Program-made: the position numbers and the translations under genes
The notes under the pieces: generated by a model
Told to the model about the DNA's origin: nothing
What the model saw: the letters and a program-made list of their open reading frames with translations, nothing else
The model's database searches: none
Assembly: GCA_036924085.1 (NCBI GenBank)
Contig: JAVGWX010000019.1
Span: 8,186,141 to 8,250,140, forward strand
Source of the DNA: Ariolimax columbianus
Taxonomy: Eukaryota; Mollusca; Gastropoda; Stylommatophora; Arionidae
DNA length: 64,000 nucleotides
Reading direction: 5' to 3'
Shown here: positions 54,296 to 64,000 of the stretch, piece by piece
How positions within the stretch are numbered: position 1 is the stretch's first letter
Layout of the letters: every line of letters starts with the position of its first letter

Positions 54296-54692
54296 TTGTA
54301 AGTATGACATGAGTACACAGGGATGTATGTAAGTGTGACATGAGTACACAGGGATGTATGTAAGTGTGACATGAGTGCACAGGGATATATGTAAGTGTGA
54401 CATGAGTGCATAGGGATGTATGTAAGTGTGACATGAGTACACAGGGATGTATGTAAGTGTGACATGAGTACACAGGGAAATATGTAAGTGTGACATGAGC
54501 GCACAGGGATGTATGTAAGTGTGACATGAGTACACAGGGATATATGTAAGTGTGACATGAGTGCACAGGGATGTATGTAGGTGTGACATGAGCACACAGG
54601 GATATATGTAAGTGTTACATGAGTACACATGGATATATGTAAGTGTGATATGAGTGCACAGGGATGTATGTAAGTGTGACATGAGTGCACAG
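54296..54692. repeat. 31-bp tandem repeat, about 12-13 copies
   Basis: GTATGTAAGTGTGACATGAG then TACACAGGGAT, with G/A variants (GTGCACAGG, GAAATATG). The 31-bp period rotates the frame, so all three minus-strand frames read as the same His/Thr/Tyr/Cys-rich string. Confidence 0.95.
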
Positions 54693-55176
54693 GGCACGAG
54701 TCTGACATCCTGGGATGGCGAAGCTGTAGACCGATTCAAGTAGAGGTGCAGATGCACTCTGAAGACCCATTTCCTGTTGGGTTAAAAAGAGGCTCTCGCA
54801 AAACGGAGAAGGGAACCAACAACGCCGCAAGTAGAAAGAAAACCAAAAAAAACTTAGTAGAGAGTTATCACTCCAAAGACGAATAAAGGAAAACTGTGTA
54901 CTCGTGAATTTAGCGGTCAAAGGGAAATAACAAGGACATATATTGTTTTTAGGTTTTTTGGGCGGGGAGGGGGGGGGGGGGGGGGAGGGGGGGGGGGGTT
55001 GTTTATGTGTACGTAATATATTGTATGTGGTTGAATTATTTTTTACTGAAATTAGAAAAGGCATACAAATCAAATAATATAGACAACAATTCTACAATTG
55101 ATGTTGGCCATAATGGATTGAGAAATTTTTCTTACACACAATTTCACATTATGCTCGTAGTCAGCTCAGCAAGTGT
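54693..55176. other. Unassigned DNA with a poly-G tract
   Basis: 54961-55000 is an almost pure G run with three A/C interruptions, likely unstable. No other feature. Confidence 0.6.
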
Positions 55177-56029
55177 GTCATATACGAGTATATACAACAC
55201 AAAACACTGATACAAGAGAAAAGACAGGGAGGCATTGCACTTCAAGACATACAAACAAAAATACAAACACTCAGAATAGGTCATGTGGGACAGATTGTCA
55301 GTCATCCAAAACAACATTCACTGGCACACTACTACATCGGCCTCAGAATATCCATGCTGAGACCTTTAGACAACACAACACCACACCACTTTGGCAGCTT
55401 ACCCTCCTTTTATAAGACATGTATACAGGCCATATGTGGACACCACAACTTAATACACCAAGAAACAAACAAAATATACAAACAACTAGTCAAACTACAG
55501 GCTCCTTCCCTAAACCTCAGAATTAAGAGAGGATACAATTATTTCATAACAGACTACACAGACACTTTCACAAACCTACATGACCCCCACATGGTCCCAA
55601 AAGCAAGAGAAATAACGTATAGACTCATTTTTAACTTGACCTCAATTAGGACACTAGGAGGCCACAATCCCAAATGCCACCTATGCAAAACAAATGTACG
55701 AGAAACAGAAGATCCCATTTTACACATGCAACACAGTCAAAACAACAAAACAAATTCTCCATGAAACCATTCAGATACAAACCAGACAAAAAGTAGACAT
55801 GTACAAAGCAGTTATGCTCAACATTATACTCAAAACATCACCAGTCATTAGAAAACAAATGCTCATCTTATTGTCAGAATACAGATACATAATATGGACA
55901 TGCAGAAACGCAGCACTATTCCACCATAGAACCTTTAACTCAAACACTATTTCACACATTTTTCAGCAGAAGGCGTTGTCCAGTACGCATAATTAAGTAA
56001 AAATGTAAAAATAGATAAATATGTATGGA

Positions 56030-56602
56030 TGTGTGGGTATACATGAAGATGTGTGTGCAGGTATATGTACCAATACATTGCATGTGCTCACACATGTATA
56101 CTTACAAATGCTACTTACAATGAATGGGTATAGACATATGTATGCTCGCATGTGTGTAAATTTTATAATATGTATATGAACATGTGGGGGTGAATAGATA
56201 CATATATATGTATATGCATGTGAGTGGGGGTATATGCTTATGTATGAATATCAGGTATGTATGTATGCACAGATATTGTGTATGTGTGTATATGTATGTT
56301 GGTATATATATGTATGTGAGTGCATATGTATGTATGTGTTTGTATGGTTGGGTATGTATGTGTGTATATGTGTATGTATGTATATACATATATGTGTGTA
56401 TATATGTATGTATGTGTGTATATATGTATATATATATATATGTATTTATATATATGTATATGTGTATATGTATGTATATGTATGTATGTGTATGTGTGTA
56501 TATGTGTGTATATGTATATATATGTATGTGTGTGTATGTATATATATGTATGTATGTATATGTGTGTATGTGTGTATATATATATATATATGTATATATA
56601 TG

Positions 56603-56664
<62 letters not shown>

Positions 56665-56755
56665 TGTGCGTGTATGTGTATGTATATATATATATGTGTA
56701 TGTCTGTGTATGAATGTATATGTGTGTGTAAATATATAAATATATATGGGTATAA
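56030..56755. repeat. Long (TATG/TG/TA)n microsatellite within the LINE 3' region
   Basis: About 725 bp of alternating purine-pyrimidine GTATATGT and ATATAT runs. The longest pure (AT)n is at about 56606-56648. Tyr/Val/Cys/Met-rich open frames are artefacts. Confidence 0.95.
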
Positions 56756-56928
56756 GTATACAAGTAAATGTTTTTCAAAGATTTGTTAGGTTTTAAATGC
56801 AAAGTTCAAAAAGTTGGGCCACCAGGAAAATGCCTAGTCCTTTAAAGCACCATATTTCTAAAAGTACACTCAGTCTTAGTCCATCAAGGTTGTGATTGTA
56901 AAGAAGATTACAACACAATAGGAACACC

Positions 56929-57054
56929 TGGGCCATAAAAGTTTGTCCCTGAACTTAAGACCTGTTAAATGGTATCCAGGGCAAGTGAAAAAGTATCAAT
57001 TACTTGCCCCATTAACTGAGGTCTTTTGTTCCCAGTTGGACAAACTTGCCCATA
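56929..57054. other. Long imperfect hairpin in the LINE 3' region
   Basis: Nested complementary pairs occur in order: GTTTGTCC (56941) with GGACAAAC (57038), AGACCT (56958) with AGGTCT (57019), GGGCAAGT (56979) with ACTTGCCC (57002), and a 15-nt loop at 56987-57001. Arms are about 55-60 nt with bulges. LINE 3' ends often carry stem-loops recognised by the reverse transcriptase. That role here is inferred. Confidence 0.7.
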
Positions 57055-57469
57055 GACCAAGACCCACCACTCTTCCTGTCCCCCAGTGGTCAATTTAATA
57101 TCTCCCTTCTATTGACTTCAGTTTTCATGGCCAGTCCATTTGAGAAGACTGCCACAAATAGAACAATAAACAGAAAACAATGTGGATTTTTATGGCAGTG
57201 GTCTGGCAAATAAATACCAGAAGTCAAGGTGAGAGATCCCTAGGGAAGAAAATGGACCACCTGTAAGCCAAAATTTTTAACATCTGACCTTAATCAAATA
57301 TTTGACCAAGTTTAAGCTCTAATAGAAGGGTAAATCCACCTCTTCAAGTTTATAATATCAATTGATATCTCCTGGTTCCCCTCTTATATTAACCACCATC
57401 TCCCATATTTCTCCTGACTTTAGACTTTTGCATTTAAAACCTTTATTATCATGACTGTATGCAGGTATG

Positions 57470-57715
57470 TGTATATGTACTGGGTGTGTACTTATATACA
57501 TGGGTGTAGAATTTGTATATGCACATGCATGTGCTTTTGTGTTTTTCTTTTCTATGTATGTGAATAAATGAATATATGCTTGTGTGTGTATAAATGAATA
57601 TGTGTGTATAAAGAAACATCTGTAAGTGTGTATAAATGAATATGCATGTGTGTGTATTAACAAATAGGTATGCGGGTATAAGTGAATATGTATGTATAGA
57701 CACATGTGTAAGCAT
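57470..57715. repeat. Second, degenerate TATG-rich microsatellite in the LINE 3' region
   Basis: GTGTGTATAAATGAATATG units, less regular than the first tract. Confidence 0.75.
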
Positions 57716-57979
57716 ATTGCCTTTGCCAATATCTCAAAGAAAAAAAAAATGTACATCATTAACTTCTTGAAAATTTAAATCATTTAAAATTGTCACCACT
57801 CACTCACAAAATGTAACTCCCACCATCTCATGTTTCATCTCATGGGAAATTATCATTTCATTTCACCTCATATCATGTACAAATTTTATTTGAAATTTGT
57901 TGCTCAAATTTGAAAATTGTAATAATTTATTATGTGCAATAAAGAATTTTCAAAACAAAAAAAAAGTCATATACGAGTA

Positions 57980-58484
57980 GGCCAACAGTATTCTGTGTGT
58001 GTCCGGATCTTTTCCAGTGTTGTACCACCGCGGACCTAAATCTTTGGTCAGCCAATCAGACCACAGCGTAGGTGACTTGTACATGCAATCGGTCGACTCA
58101 AATATTGTTCTGTGTCCATCTGTTGTCAGTTGTGTGTACCCCATGTTTAGTCCAAATATGTTTGTGAAAAATTGCTGCCTCCACGATATCCCGAAACAGA
58201 GTTAGATGTCGAATTTTAAAATTGCTGATCTCAACCCTTTCAAAATCTGTACTACGCTTGCTGCAGAGCTTCTCAGCATCTGTTTTCCGCAGACTTTTCA
58301 CTTTGCTTCTGGTCAGATGCTGTTCTGGTATGTCTTCAATCAGCATTGGTCAAACTGCAGTAATGTATTACTTTAAAACTTAATATTTGAGTGAATTAGG
58401 AAATGTTTACAGACACAGAAGTCAGTTTGTGTTCAAAGGGAAAAGTTTGATTTATTGGTATCCTGTCAGTCTCGAGAGACAATG
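57980..58484. other. Unassigned DNA with a family R 3' fragment
   Basis: CAGCATCTGTTTTCCGCAGA, CTGGTCAGATGCTGTTCTGG and GTATGTCTTCAATCAGCAT at 58275-58350 match 61345-61430. Confidence 0.6.
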
Positions 58485-60190
58485 GACTTCACGCTAGAGA
58501 GGAGACAGTCAGTTGTTGAATTAGCTTTCGCCACAAACGTTTGTAGTCTGTATCTTGATGTATCTTGTCTTTCCCTGAATGCAGACCAACACACAAAGCC
58601 TGCCTACAGCCGGGTCTGTCTTTGGCAAGTTCCTCCCAGTTGCAGGTTTTCGTATCCAACGCCTAAGGTCATGATTGCAAACATTTTTGTAGCGGAGGAA
58701 GGGTCTACCTTTTTTTACGCTTGCCTTTGGTCAGCTCTCCTTAAATGATATCTTTTGGTATTCGTCGATCCTCCGTTCTGCACACATGAACAAGCCACTG
58801 CAAGCGGTACTGGCGGAGGCTCCTAACTAAGATGACAATATTTGCACGATCCAACACTTCGTTGTTAGTCACTCTGTTGCTCAATGAAACTCCAAGTATG
58901 CGTCTCAGGCAGCTCCATATGAAAAGCATTTAGCCTTTTTTCATGTGAGGCATACAGTGTCCATGTTTCGCTGCCATAGAACAGGGTACTAATCACACTT
59001 GATCTGTACACAGCAACCTTTGTGGAGATGGTCAGTATGTTGTAATTCTACACTCTCTGGGAGAGTTTGGCAAGTGCTGACGAGGCTATTCATAATCGTT
59101 TCTGCAGCTCTGCGTCCAGTGAAAGGTTGTCGGTGAGGATAGATCCAAGATTGATGAAGTGATTTACTACCTCCAGATTTTTATCGTTTAAGACAATGTC
59201 TGGAGGATCTGCACCCTGAGCCATCACTGTCGTCTTTTGTGGTGAGTCCAAACAGATCACATGATTAACCAACCTATTAATGAAGATCTGTAATTCAGCT
59301 TTCATGTGGGCGACCAGGGCAGCATCGTCTGCAAAAAGCATATCCCGAATGACAGTCTTCCTTCTCTTACTTTTTGCTCGCAGTCTAGTCTCCCTTCTCT
59401 TACTGTTTGCAGGCAGTCTGGTTAGATTGAAAAGTCTTCCATCTGACCTAGTATGCAGAAAGACACCCCCCCCCCCTCCTGTGACAGCTCCAAAGGCGTG
59501 TCTAAGCACGATGGCAGAGAGAATGCCGAATAGAGTCGGAGCTTGGACACAACCTTGTATAATTCCGCTGTTAATGGGAAAGGCCTCAGATTCCTGACCA
59601 TCTCTCTGTCTTCATTGTTCTTGTAAAGGGTGATTATGTTGGCGTCTCTCATGTCCTGTGATACCGTCCCCTCATCGGAACACTGGCAGCTACGTTCGTA
59701 CAGGTTTTGAAGAAGTACGCCCCCCCCCCCCCCCCTTTACTTTTCCCCGCATTTGATGATTTCTGCTGGAATGCCATCTCTATACCGGTTGCCTTTCCCA
59801 TTGGCATATCATCGACAGCTTTTTCCAAATCTTGTATGCTAGGTTTATCAATACCTGCAGAATCTCAATTTCATTGAGAGCAGAGTCCGCCACTACGTTC
59901 TACAGGTGTACAAGACTGAATAGTGTTCCGTCCATCTTTTCATTTGCATATCCATGTCCAGAATAATCTCCCCTGTCGCAGATTTCAGAGGCGCTGTACA
60001 ATTTTGTGTTGGTCCACATGCTTTCTTTATGCCCTCGTACATTGCTCTGATTTTACCAGTATCCCCTGCCGACTGTATGGACTCACAGAGTTAAAGCCAG
60101 TAGAAATTTGCTTGTCAGTCTCTTTACTGTACTCTTTGTGGATTTGTAAGCCTCCAAGGTCGTGCTGCTCGGAGAAATCTCAAACCAGGT
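58485..60190 (-). mobile_element. LINE reverse transcriptase to C-terminus, degraded
   Basis: The minus strand, right to left, gives MPMGKATGI and IPAEIIKCG-like pieces (59.8 kb), MRDANIITLYKNNEDRE (RT block 2-3), IRDMLFADDAALVAHMKAEL (motif C FADD intact), VNHFINLGSILTDNLSLDAE and LRRILGVSLSNRVTNNEVL then RQYRLQWLVHVCRTEDRRIP (C-terminus). There are several frameshifts and two homopolymer C runs (59465, 59720). It belongs to the same broad type as the zinc-finger-tailed fragment at 62.5 kb, judged by the C-terminal block order. Confidence 0.8.
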
Positions 60191-60236
60191 GAGTAGATTG
60201 GCGCTAATTAACAGCTGGTGCAAGGATTGGCAGGCC

Positions 60237-60741
60237 CACCCTCAAACCAGTGATTTCTGTTTGTTGTCTTCTTTCCAAAGACTGACAAGGCTGTGGTGTG
60301 GATTGACCCACCCTCAAACCAGTCGTTTCTGTTTGTTGTCTTCTTTCCAAAGACTGACAAGGCTGTGGTGTGGATTGACCCACCCTCAAACCAGTCGTTT
60401 CTGTTTGTTGTCTTCTTTCCAAAGACTGACAAGGCTGTGGTGTGGATTGACCCACCCTCAAACCAGTCGTTTCTGTTTGTTGTCTTCTTTCCAAAGACTG
60501 ACAAGGCTGTGGTATGGATTGACCCACCCTCAAACCAGTCGTTTCTGTTTGTTGTCTTCTTTCCAAAGACTGACAAGGCTGTGGTGTGGATTGACCCACC
60601 CTCAAACCAGTCGTTTCTGTTTGTTGTCTTCTTTCCAAAGACTGACAAGGCTGTGGTGTGGATTGACCCACCCTCAAACCAGTCGTTTCTGTTTGTTGTC
60701 TTCTTTCCAAAGACTGACAAGGCTGTGGTGTTTATGGACCC
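60237..60741. repeat. 72-bp tandem repeat, 7 copies, nearly identical
   Basis: TCTGTTTGTTGTCTTCTTTC, CAAAGACTGACAAGGCTGTG and GATTGACCCACCCTCAAACC form the unit. Only a few substitutions separate copies (GTATGG in one, GTGATTT in the first). The period is divisible by three and two frames on each strand stay open through the whole array. Confidence 0.95.
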
Positions 60742-60904
60742 TCTGACGTGTTCCCACCTTTCTGTAGCGCTTCCAGTAGTGCGCTGTTTTGCTATTAATT
60801 CAGAGAGAGATTTTTAGAATTCTTCCAAACTTTCAGGAAAATGAGTTCCTGCTATGTCTATGCGGCATTTACTCGGTGTTTTTTTTTGGTTGCAACCTAG
60901 TGAA
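60742..60904. other. Unassigned DNA
   Basis: No feature seen. Confidence 0.5.
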
Positions 60905-61505
60905 TGGTCAGACCTTGAAAAGGATCAAAACAGTTTGCTGATAATGTAGCGATGTATGATACACTGACAGTGGACAGACTAAGATGGCGACAGTTTGCTC
61001 ATAATGTAGTGATGTATGATACACTGACAGTGGACAGACTAAGATGGCGACAGTTTGCTCATAATGTAGTGAGAACAGGAAGAATTCCTGAACGTTATTT
61101 CTTATGGAAGAAGGAACATCATATGAAACTAAAAGCAATGTTTTAAAATTGTAAATGTATGTTTTCTTGTAACACACGATCTCCAGTATGAGAACTGATA
61201 TAGAGACAGTTGTTTCTAAGCAGGAACTGGAGTCCTTAAAAAAGGGGTATCATCGCTACCAGAATATCAATTAACGAATGGCTACGACACGAGTGTGTAG
61301 CTGACATAAAGACCTCCTTATTCCTTGGAAACGCAAAGCGTGTAAGCATCTGTTTTGCACAGACTCTTCACTTTATTTCTGGACAGATGCTGTTCTTGTA
61401 TGTCTTCAGTCAGCACTAGTCAAACTGTGGTGTATTACTTTATAACTCAAAATCTAAGTGAATTAGAAAATGTTTACAGACAAAAAAAGGTGATTTTTTT
61501 GGTCA
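60905..61505 (+). mobile_element. Family R LINE 3' end, second copy, with an internal 60-bp duplication
   Basis: GATGTATGATACACTGACAG, TGGACAGACTAAGATGGCGA and CAGTTTGCTCATAATG occur at 60951 and 61011. The rest follows the order of 52.4-53.1 kb, with the 35-mer region single-copy, and extends to ACAGACTCTTCACTTTATTT, shared with 58.28 kb. Confidence 0.75.
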
Positions 61506-62031
61506 AAGGGAAGTAATCATTAATTAATTTATTGAAAATTAGTCTAGTACTCGTTACCTCCCCAATAAATGTTTATTTGGAAAAGAATAGAACTGTAACC
61601 TTCGAAGCAGACCGTAAAATGATGACGATAAAGCGCTGCATATGAGGATAGAAAATTAATTATGGAAAACCTTTGCTATTGAAACAATCACTATCAATGC
61701 TCGGATACTGTTTTCCTGCAAACGAGGCCAGTTGCATTGTTGGCATTTGTGGTTCACTTGGAACAAAACATTGAATAACTCTTGCAATCATTTAGAAAAC
61801 ACAATTTATTTCTGTTGTAAGTTTGTGTTAATTTAAACATGCTTGACAAACAGATGTGATCAGTGCTGTTTTTAATGGCATAGACTAGCAACCTTTCTGA
61901 AGTGACATAGACTAGCATCTTTGCTGAAGTGACATAGACTAGTTCTAAAAGAATGCTGTATTTTCCTGTAAGAAATTATGTTAATTATTCTTAAATAGCT
62001 TTGATTTTGTTTTGTTTTATCTTTTTTGCAG
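61506..62031. other. Unassigned AT-rich DNA
   Basis: A 27-bp direct repeat (GACATAGACTAGCAAC-like) occurs three times at about 61880-61945. A pyrimidine tract ends at 62031. Confidence 0.5.
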
Positions 62032-62300
62032 TTGGTTCTGTAAAGGAAAGTTTGTTACATTGTGCCATAGTCTGTCGCTGTAGTCGAGAAGTAAGGCACT
62101 GCTCTCTAAAGGTGATAAACGGAAACGTTAGAACATCGAAATCCCTCAAGTTTCAAGCCACCTCTTTATTTAGCGACCAATTATTTCACCTCTTTATATT
62201 TGAGATATTCAAGAAACTAATAATACACTCAGTTAATGTACAAACATTAATAATAGACTCGCTGATTATAGGGACAAATTCAGGAAAAATAGCATTTTAA
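62032..62300 (+). CDS. Weak candidate exon
   Basis: A good acceptor (TTTTATCTTTTTTGCAG) is followed by a phase-1 open stretch of about 89 codons to TAA at 62298-62300, beginning GSVKESLLHCAIVCRCSRE. A donor-like GAA|GTAAGG lies about 60 nt in. The protein is hydrophobic-rich, has no recognised domain, and no companion exon is seen within 35 kb. It could be a chance opening. Confidence 0.2.
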
Positions 62301-62464
62301 AGTGACTTCTATCTAGGTCTATGAATTTGAGATAATCTTTAAGCATAATTATAACCAGCTATGACTCACTATTTTAAAAACATTTTTGGCTAACGGAAAA
62401 CAGCTTGGCTGAATGATCCAAATACATATTTACCATATATCTCTTGTCTGTGATTTTATCACGT

Positions 62465-63019
62465 GCTTATGCCGCAGAATATTTCATATTCCATGGCAAG
62501 ATCGTGTCACTGACATCAAAGTTCCCTTGACGACTAACATGCCCAGCATCCACGCACTGCTAGAAAAAGCGCAACTAAGGTTTAACGGGGGACACAACTC
62601 GTCCGTACGTCAAACGAGCGGCTCCCAAAAAAAGCTGAGAGAGAAATGGCGCGTGAAAGGGCGCTAAAAAAACGTTTTAAAGACGGTCTGTGGGACACAT
62701 TGACAAGTTGCCAGATAGATGTCACCTCCTGGAAATGTCTTGCACAAAACAGTTCTGACTGGAGAAGCGTAGTCAAAGCGGGTATAACTAGCAGCGAGGA
62801 CCACGGTGTCGCGAAAGATCAGAGACCCGGAAATCACGAGCACCGGGAACACCATCACCTTCTACTGACCTCATGTGCCAGTTATTCAGCAGATGTTTTC
62901 GTGCCCGCATTAGCCTGTTCAGCCACATGCTCACCCACACCAAACAGGGAAATCTGTGACAAGGATGATGTCGGCGGTCCTCATCGACAACGATGGACAG
63001 CTATTATTATTATGCAATA
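62465..63019 (+). mobile_element. Zinc-finger-tailed LINE 3' end (longer copy)
   Basis: Frames give FHIPWQDRVTDIKVPLTTNM then SIHALLEKAQLRF, SDWRSVVKAGI, and, from about 62875, CQLFSRCFRARISLFSHML then THTKQGNL and a stop. The second finger cysteine is Phe (TTC), so this copy's finger is broken while the copy at 45.4 kb is intact. It ends in a TATTATTATTATG tail. The layout is a LINE ORF2 C-terminus carrying a C2H2 finger. Confidence 0.8.
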
Positions 63020-63117
63020 GATGATGATCTTGATTTTAGCCAGAGCTTCTATATCGTTCCCCTGTACTTCCAACCGCTGCCGATAAAAGAACTAAGTGTC
63101 TGTTCCTAACTTTGAGC
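63020..63117. other. Unassigned DNA
   Basis: No feature seen. Confidence 0.5.
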
Positions 63118-63358
63118 TCTTTTAGTTTGAATGTTATTTTTCTTGTAACTCTTTCTTCGGTATTTGGTTTATTACTTAACTCTAGATGCTGTTTTTCTTG
63201 TAACTCTTTCTCTGGTAATTGGTTTATTACTTAACTCTAGATGCTGTTTTTCTTGTAACTCTTTCTCTGGTAATGGGTTTATTACTTAACTCTAGATGCT
63301 GTTTTTCTTGTAACTCTTTCTCTAGTAATGGGTTTATTACTTAACTCTAGATGCTGTT
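63118..63358. repeat. 55-bp tandem repeat, about 4 copies
   Basis: TCTAGATGCTGTTTTTCTTG, TAACTCTTTCTCTGGTAATG and GGTTTATTACTTAAC. The first copy is diverged. Confidence 0.9.
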
Positions 63359-63744
63359 TTGACGAGGCTACTCTTTCGGTTGTTTACAGAGGTAGTAGTC
63401 ACTGACGTCTTCCGGTCATCTTTCTGTTCTGGCATCTTTATCATATTACAATGAATCTTTCCAAATGACGATATAATCACTATTCTATTTCTCATTTACT
63501 GCCAGATCACGTCAAGTTTATTCTGTTTATGTCTGTCGCGGGACTTCTGTTATTGAAATGACAATGTGTTGCTCGGCGCAGAATCACGCACGTTGATTAC
63601 CATTTTCGTTCAGACTATTTACACAGTATCTCTGAATCATTACATCTCATCTAGAATGAGCATATCTCACTCTGCCATTAAAATCTCCAAGAAGGATACT
63701 TTCAGTGCCACAATTGTCCACTGTCTTTTCAAGCAGATCAGTCT
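63359..63744. other. Unassigned DNA
   Basis: No exon or repeat recognised. Confidence 0.5.
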
Positions 63745-64000
63745 CTACTATATACACCTTTATCCAGCAAAGTTGTGTCTCTGCTCTATCCCCCTTTATC
63801 CAGCAAAGTTGTGTGTCTGCTCTATCCCCCTTTATTCAGCAAAGTTGTGTCTCTGCTCTATCCCCCTTATCCAGCAAAGTTCAGTCTCTGCTCTATCCCC
63901 CTCATTCTAGCAGCTCAAAGTTCAGTCTCTGCTCTATCCCCTCATTCTAGCAGCTCAAAGTTCAGTCTCTGCTCTATCCCGCTCATTCTAGCAGCTCAAA
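63745..64000. repeat. Tandem repeat, about 33-40 bp unit, running off the window
   Basis: TATCCAGCAAAGTTGTGTCT then CTGCTCTATCCCCCTT. Later units change to CATTCTAGCAGCTCAAAGTT with CAGTCTCTGC. At least seven units are visible and the array continues past the end. Confidence 0.9.

Larger units (their letters stand above)
55191..57965 (+). mobile_element. L1/Tx1-like LINE, 5'-truncated, with poly(A) and a 14-bp target-site duplication
   Basis: Exact GTCATATACGAGTA flanks the insert at 55177-55190 and 57966-57979. The 5' end encodes GGIALQDIQTKIQTLRI, then HYYIGLRISMLRPLD, the zinc-binding-like CHLCKTNVRETED near 55680-55720, and an alpha-helical tail (SEYRYIIWTCRNAALFH) ending near 55995, with one frameshift around 55700. 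The remaining 2 kb is non-coding 3' sequence with two TATG-rich microsatellites, a hairpin and AATAAA at 57938-57943 before the terminal A run. The lineage call rests on the poly(A) tail and the C-terminal motif order. Confidence 0.88.

Noticed and set aside
56184..56802. Tyr/Val/Cys/Met-rich open frames up to 201 codons
   Set aside because: They come from the TATG/TG microsatellite in the LINE 3' region.
60162..60817. Overlapping open frames of 168-194 codons on both strands
   Set aside because: They are frames of the 72-bp array. No start context or unique coding sequence favours any of them.

Overview
This is intron- and repeat-dominated animal nuclear DNA with no bacterial or viral genome organisation. 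The clues are short phase-1 exons with GT/AG borders, tRNA-derived SINEs, many 5'-truncated LINEs (CR1-like, RNase H-bearing, L1/Tx1-like and zinc-finger-tailed), mariner remnants, and very abundant minisatellites. The repeat mix resembles mollusc genomes, possibly a heterobranch gastropod. That placement is an impression and was not tested.

The only host gene I can support lies on the + strand between about 2.9 and 22.7 kb. Eight well-supported exons (2903-2956, 3385-3435, 5519-5563, 8332-8382, 11230-11322, 13532-13765, 15673-15789, 22550-22683) all start in phase 1. All but the last end in phase 1, so they join into one open frame. They encode a hydrophilic, low-complexity chain with tyrosine motifs (IYNF, IYNM twice, KYSDV, NPYEDV, TYATVV, TYTN, VYANT), which looks like the cytoplasmic tail of a receptor or a signalling adaptor. 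No signal peptide, membrane segment, ectodomain or kinase is present, so the 5' part must lie left of the window. Three two-exon cassettes at 2.9-3.4, 5.4-5.6 and 8.2-8.4 kb are tandem duplicates, each a 54-nt exon, a short intron and a 45/51-nt tyrosine exon. The first exon of cassette 2 seems to have lost its acceptor, and that of cassette 3 its donor.

The introns are filled with LINE and SINE debris, a mariner deletion derivative, and large arrays: 24-bp (11.5-12.3 kb), 71-bp (15.9-18.4 kb) and 51-bp (21.6-22.5 kb). The 51-bp array runs directly into the acceptor of the last exon.

From 22.7 to 64 kb I see no convincing host exon apart from one weak candidate at 62.0 kb. This part is a graveyard of retroelements and arrays: a 15-bp array with an internal 510-bp duplication (23.4-24.9 kb), 16-bp (37.8-38.6), 61/32-bp (39.8-41.0), 23/24-bp (42.4-42.8), 35-, 45-, 103- and 31-bp arrays (52.5-54.7), and a 72-bp array (60.2-60.7).

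Several insertions can be dated relative to one another from their target-site duplications. Four copies of one GAA-tailed LINE family all carry exact 12-bp duplications. A 2.8-kb L1/Tx1-like copy carries a 14-bp duplication and a poly(A) tail. At 43.9-47.3 kb there is a three-level nest: a zinc-finger-tailed LINE end inside a CR1-like element inside an older LINE.
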